Shown piece by piece: positions 13,890 through 23,099 of a stretch of 64,000 bases of DNA (position 1 is the stretch's first letter; each line of letters starts with the position of its first letter). Position numbers and translations under genes: made by a program. This stretch comes from Salminus brasiliensis (Eukaryota; Chordata; Actinopteri; Characiformes; Bryconidae): NCBI RefSeq assembly GCF_030463535.1, contig NC_132888.1:973772-1037771 (forward strand), read 5' to 3'. The notes beneath the pieces are model-generated. The model was not told the origin of the DNA. It searched no databases and saw nothing but the letters and a program-made list of their open reading frames with translations.

Positions 13890-14241
13890 GTCTAAAGCAC
13901 TGAGGGAGCGATGGCTTCTGGATGGAGCGCCCTCCAGTGGAGAGAATGAAGTTCAGAAACAGCTGGAGGAGGACGAGGCCAAAACCAAACAGCTGGAGCA
14001 GACCATCCTCAGGTCAGGTTTCCTTTTTGAATGTATAAATATAGAGCGGAATATTATGATGAATATAAAGATGATAGAGTGGACGTGTGAACATGCAATT
14101 AGTATTATTTATTACTTATTATTATTTATTATTTATTATTACGTTGCTGAGTTTAAAGTCGCCCTGAAATCAATCAAATCTTTACTTTTGTCAGTTTGTC
14201 CAATCAGATCATTAAAACACTAAATGTGCCTTAATATGTCC

Positions 14242-14274
<33 letters not shown>

Positions 14275-17268
14275 TTTGAAACAGGAAGGAACAGACAGAC
14301 AAAATTAAATAACAATATTAACATAGAAACTATTAAAATACAGACAAATTATTAAATAATAATAATATGATAAATAAAAAGTACTGGCAGTAAAAAAAAT
14401 GAAATTAAAAGCACAGTCAAATAGTAAAATATAACATTGATCAGTATAATCAATAATCAGAATTTTCTGATATTTATAGATATCAGTGCAGAGATGCAGT
14501 CATCATCTCTCTCCCCCGAAAATGATCTCACATACAATCAGATATTGAGGAGGACACATCCCCTCCCTAGCGATCCCCTGCAATCTGTCAGTCAGACTAC
14601 CTGTTGATCTGTCTGGAGGGTAGAAGCTCTCCAGGCTGAACAGCGTTGGTGGTTTTTAGCTCGTCTGTGTCGGTTCTCAGGGTGTCAGGCTGATCTGGAA
14701 TCAGAGATATTAGACCGGGGGGGGTCAGATACAATCAGCCATTTTCCTTCAGTGAATCAGATGACCACAGAAGCATGACGGGCGGAGCTGTCGGAGCGTT
14801 TCTGGATCACTGTGTGTCGGTCAGATCCAGACTGATCAATTTCACAGAGGCTGGACGGAACATGACCATCACACCACGTTCCTAAACCGGGACAGAGCAG
14901 TACTGCAGGACAGCAGGACAGAGCAGTACTGCAGTACTGCAGTACAGCAGGACAGAGCAGTACTGCAGTACAGCAGGACAGAGCAGGACAGAGCAGGACA
15001 GAGCAGTACTGCAGTACAGCAGGACAGAGCAGGACAGAGCAAGACAGAGCAGTACAGCAGTACAGCAGGACAGGGCAGTACCGAGCAGGACAGCAGTACC
15101 GAGCAGTACAGCAGTACTGAGCAGGACAGAGCAGGACAGAGCAGTACAGCAGGACAGGGCGGGACAGAGCAGTACAGCAGTACAGCAGTACAGCAGGACA
15201 GGGCGGGATAGCAGGACAGCAGCCAGATGTGTTTTTATTGCACAGCAGGAGCGGCTGACCCACTGCCGGGACATGTTGTCCTGCTGTGTAGGGAAAGAAG
15301 CCACTGTGAGGGACCCAGCATCAGATTTACATGATAAGAAATAACTGCTGTGTTGATATTGATGAGTATTGATCAGATTGAGTGTAAATGATCAGTTATG
15401 GATGTAATTTGGAGCCGTAAGAATATTTTGATATATGGAAGTATTGTGATATTACAATACACACAGTATTGATTATTAATAAAAAGTTTAGGAGTAAAGA
15501 TTGGTGTCTGACAGTGGTTCATTTAGTGTTCTGTTTAAACTCCGACCACTAGAGGGCAGTGTTGATTTAGAGCCCTCTGCTCTGATTGGATAAAAATGTA
15601 ACTTTTTTAACTCTATAATGTTTTCTGCAGACGATGGCGTGCTTTTATACTGTTCTTGACTGTTTTTTTTTTAGTTTTCTTAAAATGTAATTATAAAATT
15701 GCAATATAGTATTCTTAATCATAACCTCCCTAACATTCAACGTATCGTATTGTCAGGTTCATGCCTGATACACAGCCCTAATGTAATTAGGCCCTAATGC
15801 AATGCCAATTACTCAGTTCCCATGTCTGGCTCCATTCACCACCACTGTGAACAATAAAACCCGACCCCAACCAATATTCTAAAACTAAATATTTAAGTCT
15901 GAGGTTATTTAGGCGTGTGTCCAGCACAGCCCAGCCCTGTTAAAGACATTTATTAAATAAAATCGTCTATAAAAGTTCATTATTAATGTGTTGTGCAGGC
16001 TGGAGCAGGAGATCGAGGAGCTGGAGACTGGAGTTCCTGCCAAACCCGCAGGACAGGACACCAGTGTAAGAGTTACTGAGTTCCTTCACACACATGAGTT
16101 TAGTGATAAGAGGATATTAACACTAACAGACAGATAATCAGTCATATTTACTGAACTGGACACAGTGCTGAGACCGGACAATATTCTCTGTTCTTTTTCA
16201 GACTCCAGACGGTCCTGGGAAAGGTATGAATCAGACATTTCACCAACAACCTCAGTCCTTATCAAGGCTAATGTTCACTATATGGACAAAAGTATTGGGA
16301 CACCTGCTCATTTAGTGTTTCGTCTGAAATTAAGGATATTAAAAAGAGCTGATCCTGCTTTTGTTGGAGTAACTGTCTCTACTGTCCAGAGAAGAAGACT
16401 TTCTACTAGATTTTGGAGGAGCATTGCTGTGAGGATTTGATTGCATTCAGTGATAAGAGTGTTAGTGAGGTCAGGATGTTGGATGATGATGATCACCACC
16501 CCACCTCATCATCCTTACCTCATTCCATCCAAAAGTACTGGATGGAGCTCTACCACCATCATTCCAGAGAACACAGTTCTTCCACTGCTCCACAGCTCCT
16601 CAATGCTGGGGGGCTTTATACCCCTCTAGGCCACGCCTGGCATTAGGCAGCATGGAGCCAATAGGTTCATGATGTTGATCTGCTCCAGAGAGTCCTATTC
16701 TATTGGCAGTACTTCTTCTCTACAGGGACTAGACAAGCTGTGTGTGTTTATCAGTGTGAGCAATGAGTGCAGGTTAAAGTAGCATGTAGAAGAGGTGTCC
16801 ACAAACATTTGGACATGTAGTGTAGCTCAGTTGGACTGTGATTGTTCACTGTGCTCTCTCTGGTCTGTGCTCTGCTCTGTAGTGGAGAACGGCGTTCATC
16901 AGCCCAGTCCCAAGAAGGCAGTGACTGGCATTGAGGCCAAGCTGCAGTGCACCAGTCCGGATGCTGCCATCGAAAACGCCAGCGCCGAGCATCCGGTTAC
17001 CATGGTGTTCATGGGATACAAGAATGTGGAGGACGAGGCGGAGACCAAGAAGGCCCTGGGCATCGAGGACACGGTGAAGGCTGAGTTCGTGGTCATTGAA
17101 GACGGAGAGAGCAAGGGAGCAACGGAGGGAGCCAAGGAGGAGCAGGCACCTCTGAACGGCACCACAGCCAGCCCCGAGAAGAACCCAGAGGAGGCCAAGA
17201 AGGAGGAGGCGAAAGAGGAGGAGGCCAAGAAGGAGAAGCAGCCGTGCAAGTGCTGCACCGTCATGTGA
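5340..17268 (+). CDS. palm1: Paralemmin-1 (palm1), six spliced coding exons
   Basis: Paralemmin is a lipid-anchored phosphoprotein on the cytoplasmic face of the plasma membrane, linked to membrane dynamics and filopodia, abundant in brain. Coding exons: 5340-5384, 7449-7529, 13891-14012, 15999-16065, 16202-16223 and 16883-17268. All junctions are GT/AG and phases join exactly (723 nt, 240 aa). Residues about 1-105 form the Gln/Glu/Lys/Arg-rich coiled-coil head (QQERLQAIA, KRKRQAEIENKRRQL, SKALRERWLLDGAPSS, LEQEIEELE). Near the C-terminus lies the family block PVTMVFMGYKNVEDEAETKK, then a Glu/Lys-rich stretch and CKCCTVM: a CaaX box (CTVM) for prenylation preceded by two cysteines for palmitoylation. 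The usual middle region, with the conserved KVTGETRVL-type block, is not found. The human protein is 387 aa. An upstream coding exon cannot be excluded, because the ATG lies one base after the acceptor. The a/b paralogue is unresolved. Confidence 0.93.
5550..6445. repeat. Degenerate tandem block in palm1 intron
   Basis: Four to five diverged copies of a roughly 200-300-bp unit with recurring phrases such as GACAGGTGTGAACGCTCT, CCTGATTAATCGATTGATTG and AGTCATTAGTTGCAGCCCTA. Probably a transposon-derived tandem duplication; family not identified. Confidence 0.6.
7195..7375. repeat. Degenerate ~40-bp repeats in palm1 intron
   Basis: About five diverged copies of TTTAGCCCCGCCTATTCAGC-like units ending just before the acceptor of palm1 exon 2. 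Confidence 0.6.
7449..7529 (+). CDS. palm1: palm1 coding exon 2
   Basis: 81 nt after a TGTCTCTGTGTTTCAG acceptor; encodes 27 residues from EKRKRQAEIENKRRQ to LQHLK, the most conserved coiled-coil block of paralemmins; donor GTACCG, phase 0. Confidence 0.93.
7915..8095 (+). mobile_element. SINE copy 2 with nested (GT)n
   Basis: 5'-truncated plus-strand copy of the SINE (GGCTGCCCACCGCTCATCGG, CTAGTTCACTAG, ACAGATGGGTCAAATGTGGA). A (GT) microsatellite at 7965-8010 lies inside the SINE body. Confidence 0.7.
8275..8927 (+). mobile_element. Tc1-like non-autonomous element with transposase relic
   Basis: 653 bp bounded by inverted repeats (CACTATATGGACAAAAGTAT at left, its near complement at right) and TA dinucleotides on both sides (8273-8274 and 8928-8929), as expected for Tc1/mariner. 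Part of the interior, about 8500-8700, reads in one frame like the helix-turn-helix region of a Tc1 transposase (LPPSAVSGVIIEQWK, RPRKVTERG). The catalytic half is absent. A direct duplication (GAAAAGCCTCCAACTGACTC) lies near the right end. Confidence 0.85.
9075..9093. repeat. Poly-C tract
   Basis: Homopolymeric C run followed by CACCCCC in a palm1 intron. Confidence 0.9.
9431..10040. repeat. Cluster of (GT)n and (GA)n microsatellites
   Basis: (GT)n at 9432-9482 and 9618-9708, (GA)n at 9772-9802 and 9922-9970, and again 10013-10037, in a palm1 intron. Open frames across it are low-complexity artefacts. Confidence 0.95.
10041..11284. other. palm1 intron, no feature seen
   Basis: No recognisable exon or element. 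A small degenerate repeat (TGGATCGAACTGGATTGGAT) sits near 10610-10655. Confidence 0.45.
11285..11550 (-). mobile_element. tRNA-derived SINE, copy 3
   Basis: Minus-strand, nearly complete copy. The minus strand reads GGGTTGTGGGTTCGATTCCT (perfect Pol III B box), then GGGCCCTTGAGCAAGGCCC and the GGCTGCCCACCGCTCTGGGT body. Confidence 0.85.
11551..12560. repeat. Degenerate GGTATGGATGG-type minisatellite
   Basis: About 1 kb of diverged short units around GGTATGGATGGGTATAGATG in a palm1 intron, almost free of C on the plus strand. The minus-strand open frame is an artefact. Confidence 0.85.
12561..13040. other. palm1 intron, no feature seen
   Basis: No exon, RNA or repeat signature recognised. 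Confidence 0.4.
13041..13662 (+). pseudogene. Tc1-like transposase relic
   Basis: The conserved Tc1 stretch VKHGGGSVMVW is readable at about 13298-13330, followed by sequence resembling the rest of the DDE domain with stops and deletions. The end AGTCCAAATATTTATGGACT resembles a Tc1 terminal repeat. No intact frame; inactive. Confidence 0.7.
13764..13888. repeat. (GT)n and (CT)n before palm1 exon 3
   Basis: (GT)n at 13764-13802 and (CT)n at 13838-13886. The CT tract runs into the splice acceptor and acts as its polypyrimidine tract. Confidence 0.95.
13891..14012 (+). CDS. palm1: palm1 coding exon 3
   Basis: 122 nt after a (CT)n tract ending CTGCAG; encodes SKALRERWLLDGAPSSGENE and on to LEQTIL, with a split Arg codon; donor GTCAGG. 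The polypyrimidine tract of the acceptor is itself a CT microsatellite (13838-13886). Confidence 0.93.
14013..14884. other. palm1 intron, AT-rich
   Basis: AT-rich with an (AAT)n tract at about 14241-14273; no gene recognised. Confidence 0.5.
14885..15215. repeat. Minisatellite of CAGTA/CAGGACAG units
   Basis: Irregular tandem array of AGCAGTACTGC, AGTACAGC and AGGACAGAGC units in a palm1 intron. Long minus-strand frames rich in LLYCCTALSC are artefacts. Confidence 0.9.
15216..15998. other. palm1 intron, no feature seen
   Basis: No exon or element recognised before the acceptor at 15998. Confidence 0.4.
15999..16065 (+). CDS. palm1: palm1 coding exon 4
   Basis: 67 nt; encodes LEQEIEELETGVPAKPAGQD plus TS, completing the coiled coil; donor GTAAGA. 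An alternative GT two bases earlier would break the frame. Confidence 0.9.
16202..16223 (+). CDS. palm1: palm1 micro-exon (22 nt)
   Basis: Acceptor TTCTTTTTCAG, then codons for TPDGPGK plus one base, donor GTATGA. It restores the phase needed by the last exon, the main reason to believe it. Skipping it would shift the frame. Confidence 0.75.
16276..16823 (+). mobile_element. MITE family A, copy 4 (full length)
   Basis: Best complete copy, about 548 bp: CACTATATGGACAAAAGTAT at left and GTGTCCACAAACATTTGGAC...TAGTG at right. It fills almost the whole intron before the last palm1 exon. Confidence 0.9.
16883..17268 (+). CDS. palm1: palm1 last coding exon
   Basis: Begins after CTCTGTAG; encodes VENGVHQPSPKK, the PVTMVFMGYKNVEDE block, an acidic/basic Glu-Lys stretch and the terminal CKCCTVM, then TGA. 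Contains the lipidation signals that anchor the protein to membranes. Confidence 0.95.
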
Positions 17269-17465
17269 GCTTTAGCTTCAGCTCCGTGCTTCAGACTCTC
17301 GAACCCAACAGAATACAACCCCAACAGCAACAACGACAGAAAAGCCCGTACAGTACAGTACTGAGCAAAGGTCTCGGGGCGGCTGAGAAAATAGCCCAAA
17401 GCTGTTAATCTCCTCAGTAAGTGTGTAACGTTTACCCAACATCGCAATAAACACAAAAAGACTCA
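17269..17465 (+). other. palm1: palm1 3'UTR (proximal)
   Basis: Sequence after the TGA up to the first AATAAA (17446-17451). A longer 3'UTR is possible: another AATAAA lies at 21762-21767. Confidence 0.5.
17446..17451 (+). terminator. palm1: Candidate palm1 poly(A) signal
   Basis: AATAAA about 180 nt after the palm1 stop codon. Confidence 0.45.
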
Positions 17466-17559
17466 ACTAGAATTTACATTAAATAAATGTAAGAAATAAA
17501 AATCAATAACATAAAAATACTGTAGACAAATAATAAAATAAATAAAACATAATACAGTA

Positions 17560-18535
17560 TAAAAGTGACCAATCAAGTCTTACCTTCTGACCAGTCAGGA
17601 CCAAAACTTCTCACCAATCATGGCCATGATTCTGACCAATCATGGATTAATCACAGGTGAACTTGGGACCAATCAGGTCCAACCTTCTGACTGATCAGAG
17701 CTGAGCTTCTGACCAATCAGGGTTAAACCTCTGAACAATCAGAGATGAGCTTATGGCCAGCCAGTGATGACCTTCTGACCAATCATAGCCAAGCTTATGG
17801 CCAGCCAGTGCTGAACTTATGGCCAGCCAGTGCTGAGCTTCTGACCAATCAGAGATGACCTTCTTACCAGTAAGTGATGACCTTCTGACCAATCAGAGCC
17901 AAGCTTCTGACCAATCAGTGCTGAGCTTATGGCCAGCCAGTGATGACCTTCTGACCAATCATAGCCAAGCTTATGGCCAGCCAGTGCTGAACTTATGGCC
18001 AGCCAGTGCTGAGCTTCTGACCAATCAGAGATGACCTTCTTACCAGTAAGTGATGACCTTCTGACCAATCAGAGCCAAGCTTATGGCCAATCAGGCCCAA
18101 CCTTCTGACCAATCAGTGCTGAGCTTATGGCCAGCCAGTGCTGAGCTTCTGACCAATCAGGGCCGAACTTCTGACCAATCAGAGGTGACCTTCTTACCAG
18201 TAAGTGATGACCTACTCACCAATCAGAACCGAGCCTATGGCCAATCAGAGCTGAGCTTCTCACTGATCAGGGCTAAAAATCTGACCAGTCATAGATGACC
18301 TTCTTTCCAGCCAAGATTCTGACCAGTTAGTGATGACTTGACCAATCAGTGCTGAGCTTCTGACCAATCAGGGATAAACTTCTGACCAATCAGTGCTGAG
18401 CTTCTGACCAATCAGAGATTACCTTCTTACCAGTAAGTGATGACCTTCTGACCGATCAGAGCCGAGCTTCTAACCAATCAGAGCCGAGCTTCTGACCAAT
18501 CAGAGATGAACTTCTGACCTGTCAGGGGTGATCTT
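17560..18535. repeat. Tandem CCAAT-box minisatellite
   Basis: About two dozen diverged units of roughly 22-24 bp centred on GACCAATCAG and alternating with GGCCAGCCAGTGCTGA. A higher-order duplication of about 175-180 bp (about 17755-17890 repeated at 17932-18070) is visible. Each GACCAATCAG matches the NF-Y consensus RRCCAATCAG. It lies just downstream of palm1. Confidence 0.92.
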
Positions 18536-19769
18536 TGATCAGGCTTTGATGTTTGATGGTTCTGCTAAGTTTGACACATGAACCCGACCAAAGTCGAGTC
18601 AAAGTTGTGGAACCCGACCAGAGTGTCAAATTCACCCTGTCCATCAAAATCAGCCAGAAATCAGCCTGGACCAAAACTTCATCATTCTTCTGGACCACAC
18701 TGGGCTTGGACCACATGGCCTGATCTCTGCCACTGCTGTCGTATAACGAGCGATTTTTTTCAAGAGCAAATTCTTTAATGATTTTTAATAATTTTTAAAT
18801 AATTCAAATGATTTTTAAAGGATTTTTATTGGGGTTTTTTTCAGTGTTTTTTATATAAATTAATTTCTTATTGACAGAATTGCAGACAGATCAGAAGTGA
18901 TCAAACTAACATACAATAAAATCAGTTTAGTAATATGAGCTAACATTTGATCAGCTGGTCAGCTGTTATTATAATAATAAAAATAATAATAGAGGTAAAC
19001 ACTCACTGTCCAGATAAACAGCTTCACCGCCGTTTCCTCAGGTGACCTCAGACTTTTACACTGACCTGTATGTCCTGCACAGTGACCTCACCGGTGACCT
19101 TAACCCTCGCAGTGTCAGCCTGAGTCTGGCTGCAGGTGAACCGGACTCAGACGGACCCTGTATGGGTTCACTCGGCGCTGGTGATTTCACTGTGTGTATA
19201 TAATACAAATCGCTGTCCAGTATGTATTTCTTTTTTATTTCTATTAATATTTTTCTATATTTCTGTCTTGACATTTCTATATATATATATATAAACATAT
19301 ATTTTCATTATGTATCTTATGATGTTCAGTACTCGTGGATGGACAGAAAAAAAAAGCAGCAGGTTCCACCCGATTGGACGGCTTTTAGTGGCGTTTCACC
19401 TGTCTTACTGTAACACAACGTGAAGGACACACTTTACAGCATCTCTATGAATATTTAGCTATTTATCTCTCTCATAGTAGTGTTTCTAAAATATGACTTT
19501 ATTGATTAAATGAAATTATTATATTGACATATGACAAAGTTATGCTTTTATAATATACAGTATGTATCGTGTTTGGTTTTCCTTTGATGTTTCGATCATC
19601 TCAGACCACTGTGAGGACAGGTACAGTACATATACTGTAGTTCACTCTCGCCCATCATGGTAGAGCAAAATTAGTGTAAATAAACTCGATGTATTTATGA
19701 CTGTTCCTGCTGCGAGAGGACACGCTTTGTCCAGGGAGACGACAACAAAAGGCCCTTCATGGTTTTAAC
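18536..19769. other. Intergenic, no gene seen
   Basis: AT-rich in part, with a short (TA)n at 19278-19292; no coding or RNA signature recognised. Confidence 0.4.
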
Positions 19770-21190
19770 ACTATTGCTAAGTACCACATCCAAGCCCCGC
19801 CCACTAATGGACTGTTGTGGATACTGTTGTGAGATCAGACTCTCCTATACGAACTTCACCGGCGTTCTGTAAAGCCTGTCTGACCTCACAGCGGTACCCA
19901 TGAAAATACAGTGGGATGATCCATTCCTAAGTCCAGTGCTAAGTAGCACATTCAAGCTCCGCCCACTAATGTACTGTTGTGGCTATGCCGTTGTGAGGTG
20001 TCTAACCTAGCAACACACAAGACCAGTCCTAATTCAAGCTTTCATCTTCTGCATTTCAGTTTGATCAACAATCCACACTGAGCTGATCCTCAAAACCATC
20101 AGTAAATGAGCTGCAGCTGAAACTGAGGTTCAGTCTGTAGCTCCGCCCCCTCAATCTGTTTACTGTTTATTCCCATCTGCAGGTTAGAGCACCTCTGTCA
20201 CATGAGGGGAGGCCTTCCTATTCTCAGACTTCCTGACTATGGAGGGTTGTGGTGTTGACGGGATTTGAACGTATGACGTAATCAGAACTGGGGTTTTATG
20301 GAGAGGAATTTTACAGCTCTAGACCGGCCCTACGGTCTAACTGCTGCTCATTAAGCGTGAGGAGGTCCTCATAAGATCAGATCCCAGCAAGGCCTCAGAA
20401 CTCAGCGCATCCCAGTCTGAGGAGGTCATGTGATAGGGGGCGCTCTAACCTGCAGATGGGAATAAACAGTAAACAGATTGAGGGGGCGGAGCTACAGACC
20501 AAACCTCAGTTTCAGCTGCAGCTCATTTACTGATGGTTTTGAGGATCAGCTCAGAGTGGATTGTTGATCAAACTGAGATGCAGAAGATAAAAATGTGAGT
20601 TAGGAGAATTTTAGACTGAACTGAGGTGAGTTCACTCAGAAACGCTCTATAAATTGGCTGCATAATTAATAATTATAATAACAGATATTGCTTATTTTTG
20701 TGCTGTAAATGATTGGAGTTCTGGTTTTAGAGTTATGAGATTGTGCTGATTCTTGGTTACCTAATATTATGTATAAAATTCGGTAAGTGGGTTACTATCT
20801 ACTATCTCCATCCCTTAATTATCAAATTATAATTAATATTATTATCCATTCATTTGATAAAGTAATACTGTTTTTCTGTTTACATTCATTTTAATCACCT
20901 TTCTCATCTCCACCCCCTAGAAAATGCTTTATCCTCCTTGAGACCAGTTAAGGTGCCTCACCCTCGCAGGACTGTGCTGCTGTAGCTAACTGAAACAGGG
21001 CAGGTGGGAACCGTCAGCACCCCTCATCAGGCCGGGCTCGGTTTGGGAGGGGGACGCCTGTAACCACAGATTCACACAAGTAGACTGTGTGTTGGGTTTG
21101 CGTTTTCCACAATCCTGCCTCACAACAGTTGCTACGACTGAGCACACTAGTGGGCGGAGCCGAGAGAGGTCAGTTAGTCCTTAATTGGGA
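19770..21190. repeat. Long inverted repeat region
   Basis: Arms at about 20041-20190 and 20440-20590 are near-perfect reverse complements (CTCCGCCCCCTCAATCTGTT against AACAGATTGAGGGGGCGGAG; TGATCAACAATCCACACTGA against its complement). The spacer is about 250 bp. Further out, CCCGCCCACTAATG motifs (two copies near 19800 and 19970) face a complement near 21150. May be a fold-back element; no coding capacity. Confidence 0.8.
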
Positions 21191-21350
21191 CCAAATGTAA
21201 GCAGAGAGGACCGGTTCTGTTCTGCCAGCAAGCAAAGCTCATCCCCCCGATTCTACAAACACTCCTGCTCTGAAACGTCCGTCTCCCCTAAAAATGAGGC
21301 CTGAACCCGCGTCTCTCGCCAGCGCCTGGGCAGCGGCTCGCTGGGTGGAG

Positions 21351-21351
<1 letters not shown>

Positions 21352-21400
<49 letters not shown>

Positions 21401-21505
21401 TGTACAGTGCTTACAGTTCCTGTATGTTTTGTACTGTGTGTGTGTATGTGTGTGTATGTGTGTATGTGTGTGTATGTGTGTATGTGTGTGTGTGTGTGTG
21501 TGTTT
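21352..21505. repeat. (GT)n microsatellites
   Basis: Two GT/GTAT tracts at 21352-21400 and 21435-21505. Confidence 0.95.
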
Positions 21506-22365
21506 TTAATTTTCTGGCCAAAACAAAACAAACAGATTGTACACCACTCTCTGACCGATCACCTGGATCACCACTTCATCGCTGTCTGAGTTCTGAGTTC
21601 TGATCGGACCGGACCGGGCCGGACTTCATGTCTCTGTGCTGTTTGAGTTATGGGTGGTGTCTGTGTGGGACAGTAGGCTGCGTCCTGTCATGCGTTCTAG
21701 GTGCTTTGTTGGTCTGACCAGTGCCTGTTATGGTCCAAGTGTTTGATTCAGGAATATCACAAATAAACACAATGTTTCTTTACTATGGATGAAGATCAGA
21801 CTGCTGCTTCCGCCTCCTTCAGCCACGACTCGCACAGCTCACACACACCTGCACTGTGAACACGCAGCGAACCGACAATGTGTGTTAATGAATAAATAAA
21901 TAAAATCATTTCATTACTATAATAATGATTAAACATATGTAGTCCAGCTGTACCTTGTGATACAATTTTAAATGATAATAAAATAATAATTATTATTAAT
22001 ATTATTGTTATTATTGTCATCCAATTTAGGTGGAAGATTTTCACCCCACAGTTTTCAAGATATTGACCTCATACCACCTTCAGATTAATTATAACATTAG
22101 AATTAATATTATAAAGTATAATATTACACATTTTATAAGGCAACTGATATTTTTTAGAGAAAGAAATGTGTGTAAATATCATTTTACCACCTAATATTCA
22201 TTAGAAACATGAATAGGGAATATGATAGACTCACAAATCTCTGCATAATTAAGCAGTTAAAGCATAAACAGACTCAGAGCGGGAGTTTAGGGAGTTTGGG
22301 GGGGGGGGGTTGGAGGGAAACGCTCGGTTCTAGATAACCTTACCCAGTCAGAACTCTTCACAGGG
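21506..22365. other. Intergenic, no gene seen
   Basis: AATAAA at 21762-21767 and an AT-rich stretch; poly-G at about 22300-22309. No gene recognised. Confidence 0.4.
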
Positions 22366-22369
22366 GTGG

Positions 22370-22407
22370 TGACAATACAACAAGACAAGCATACTCACCA
22401 TTAATCC

Positions 22408-22441
<34 letters not shown>

Positions 22442-22662
22442 GACAGTGAGCACACATGCCCGGAGCGCTGGGTGTCCATCGCTGCGTCGCCCCGAGAGCA
22501 GAGAGGGTGAAGGGCGGTGGGCAGGATGCCACTGTTGGGCCCTTGAGCAAAGCCCTTCACCCTCTCTGCTCTCCAGACTGCGCTGCAGTGTTGGCTGCCC
22601 ACCGCTCCGGGCAAATGTGCTCACAGTCAGTGTGTGTGTGTGTGTGTGTGTGTGTGTTCAAG
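22370..22662. mobile_element. Head-to-head SINE pair (palindrome)
   Basis: Two SINE fragments in opposite orientation. AGAGCAGAGAGGGTGAAGGG at left faces CCCTTCACCCTCTCTGCTCT at right, with (CA)n outside on the left and (GT)n outside on the right, giving a near-palindrome of about 250 bp. Confidence 0.8.
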
Positions 22663-22784
22663 ACAGAGGCCAAATTCCATCATTAACCAACATTACCAGT
22701 GAATATGGTTGTTTTTAATAATTTTGGATTTTTAAAATACACTTCGGCCCAAATCTTCTCTGAATGTTAGTAAAACAGTGTCTC

Positions 22785-22819
22785 TCTATTTTTGCTAAAA
22801 AAAAAATAGCAAAAATAGA
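22785..22819. other. 13-bp perfect hairpin with A9 loop
   Basis: TCTATTTTTGCTA and TAGCAAAAATAGA are exact complements separated by nine A residues, about 200 bp upstream of the ptbp1 promoter. Confidence 0.8.
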
Positions 22820-22924
22820 CCGAGACTTTGAGGAGTATCGTGAATAAAAACCGCAGCTCGGTATCGCGCATCGGAGCTCTGCTGAAGTTTCGTCCAAACT
22901 TTCTCAGACCGCCTTTTAAGACTG

Positions 22925-23091
22925 ACAGTGAAATGCTCCAATCGCGCACCTGGAACGTCTGTAAACTCCCGCCTACGTCCGGCTCTCAGCCAATTACAGA
23001 GCGCCGTGGCACGCGCCGCCATTTTGTGAGTCTATAAGAGCCTCCGGCTCGCTGTGGCGCGGCTACGCGGACTGTGGTTGTGTGTAGTGCC
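22925..23091 (+). promoter_or_regulatory. ptbp1: ptbp1 promoter and 5'UTR
   Basis: CpG-rich. It holds a CCAAT box at 22990-22994, a YY1-type GCCGCCATTTTG at 23015-23026, and a weak TATA-like CTATAAG at about 23032-23038, all within 110 bp of the ATG. A CCAAT box plus a YY1 site is typical of housekeeping RNA-binding-protein genes. The exact start site is not determinable. Confidence 0.65.
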
Positions 23092-23099
23092 ATGGACGG
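23092..23099 (+). CDS. ptbp1: ptbp1 exon 1 coding part
   Basis: ATGGACGG followed by donor GTAAGT; encodes MD and two bases of Gly, as in the human MDG start. Confidence 0.9.

Noticed and set aside
16899..17456. 185-aa minus-strand frame opposite palm1 last exon
   Set aside because: Shadow of the real palm1 exon, whose product carries the conserved block and the CaaX box.
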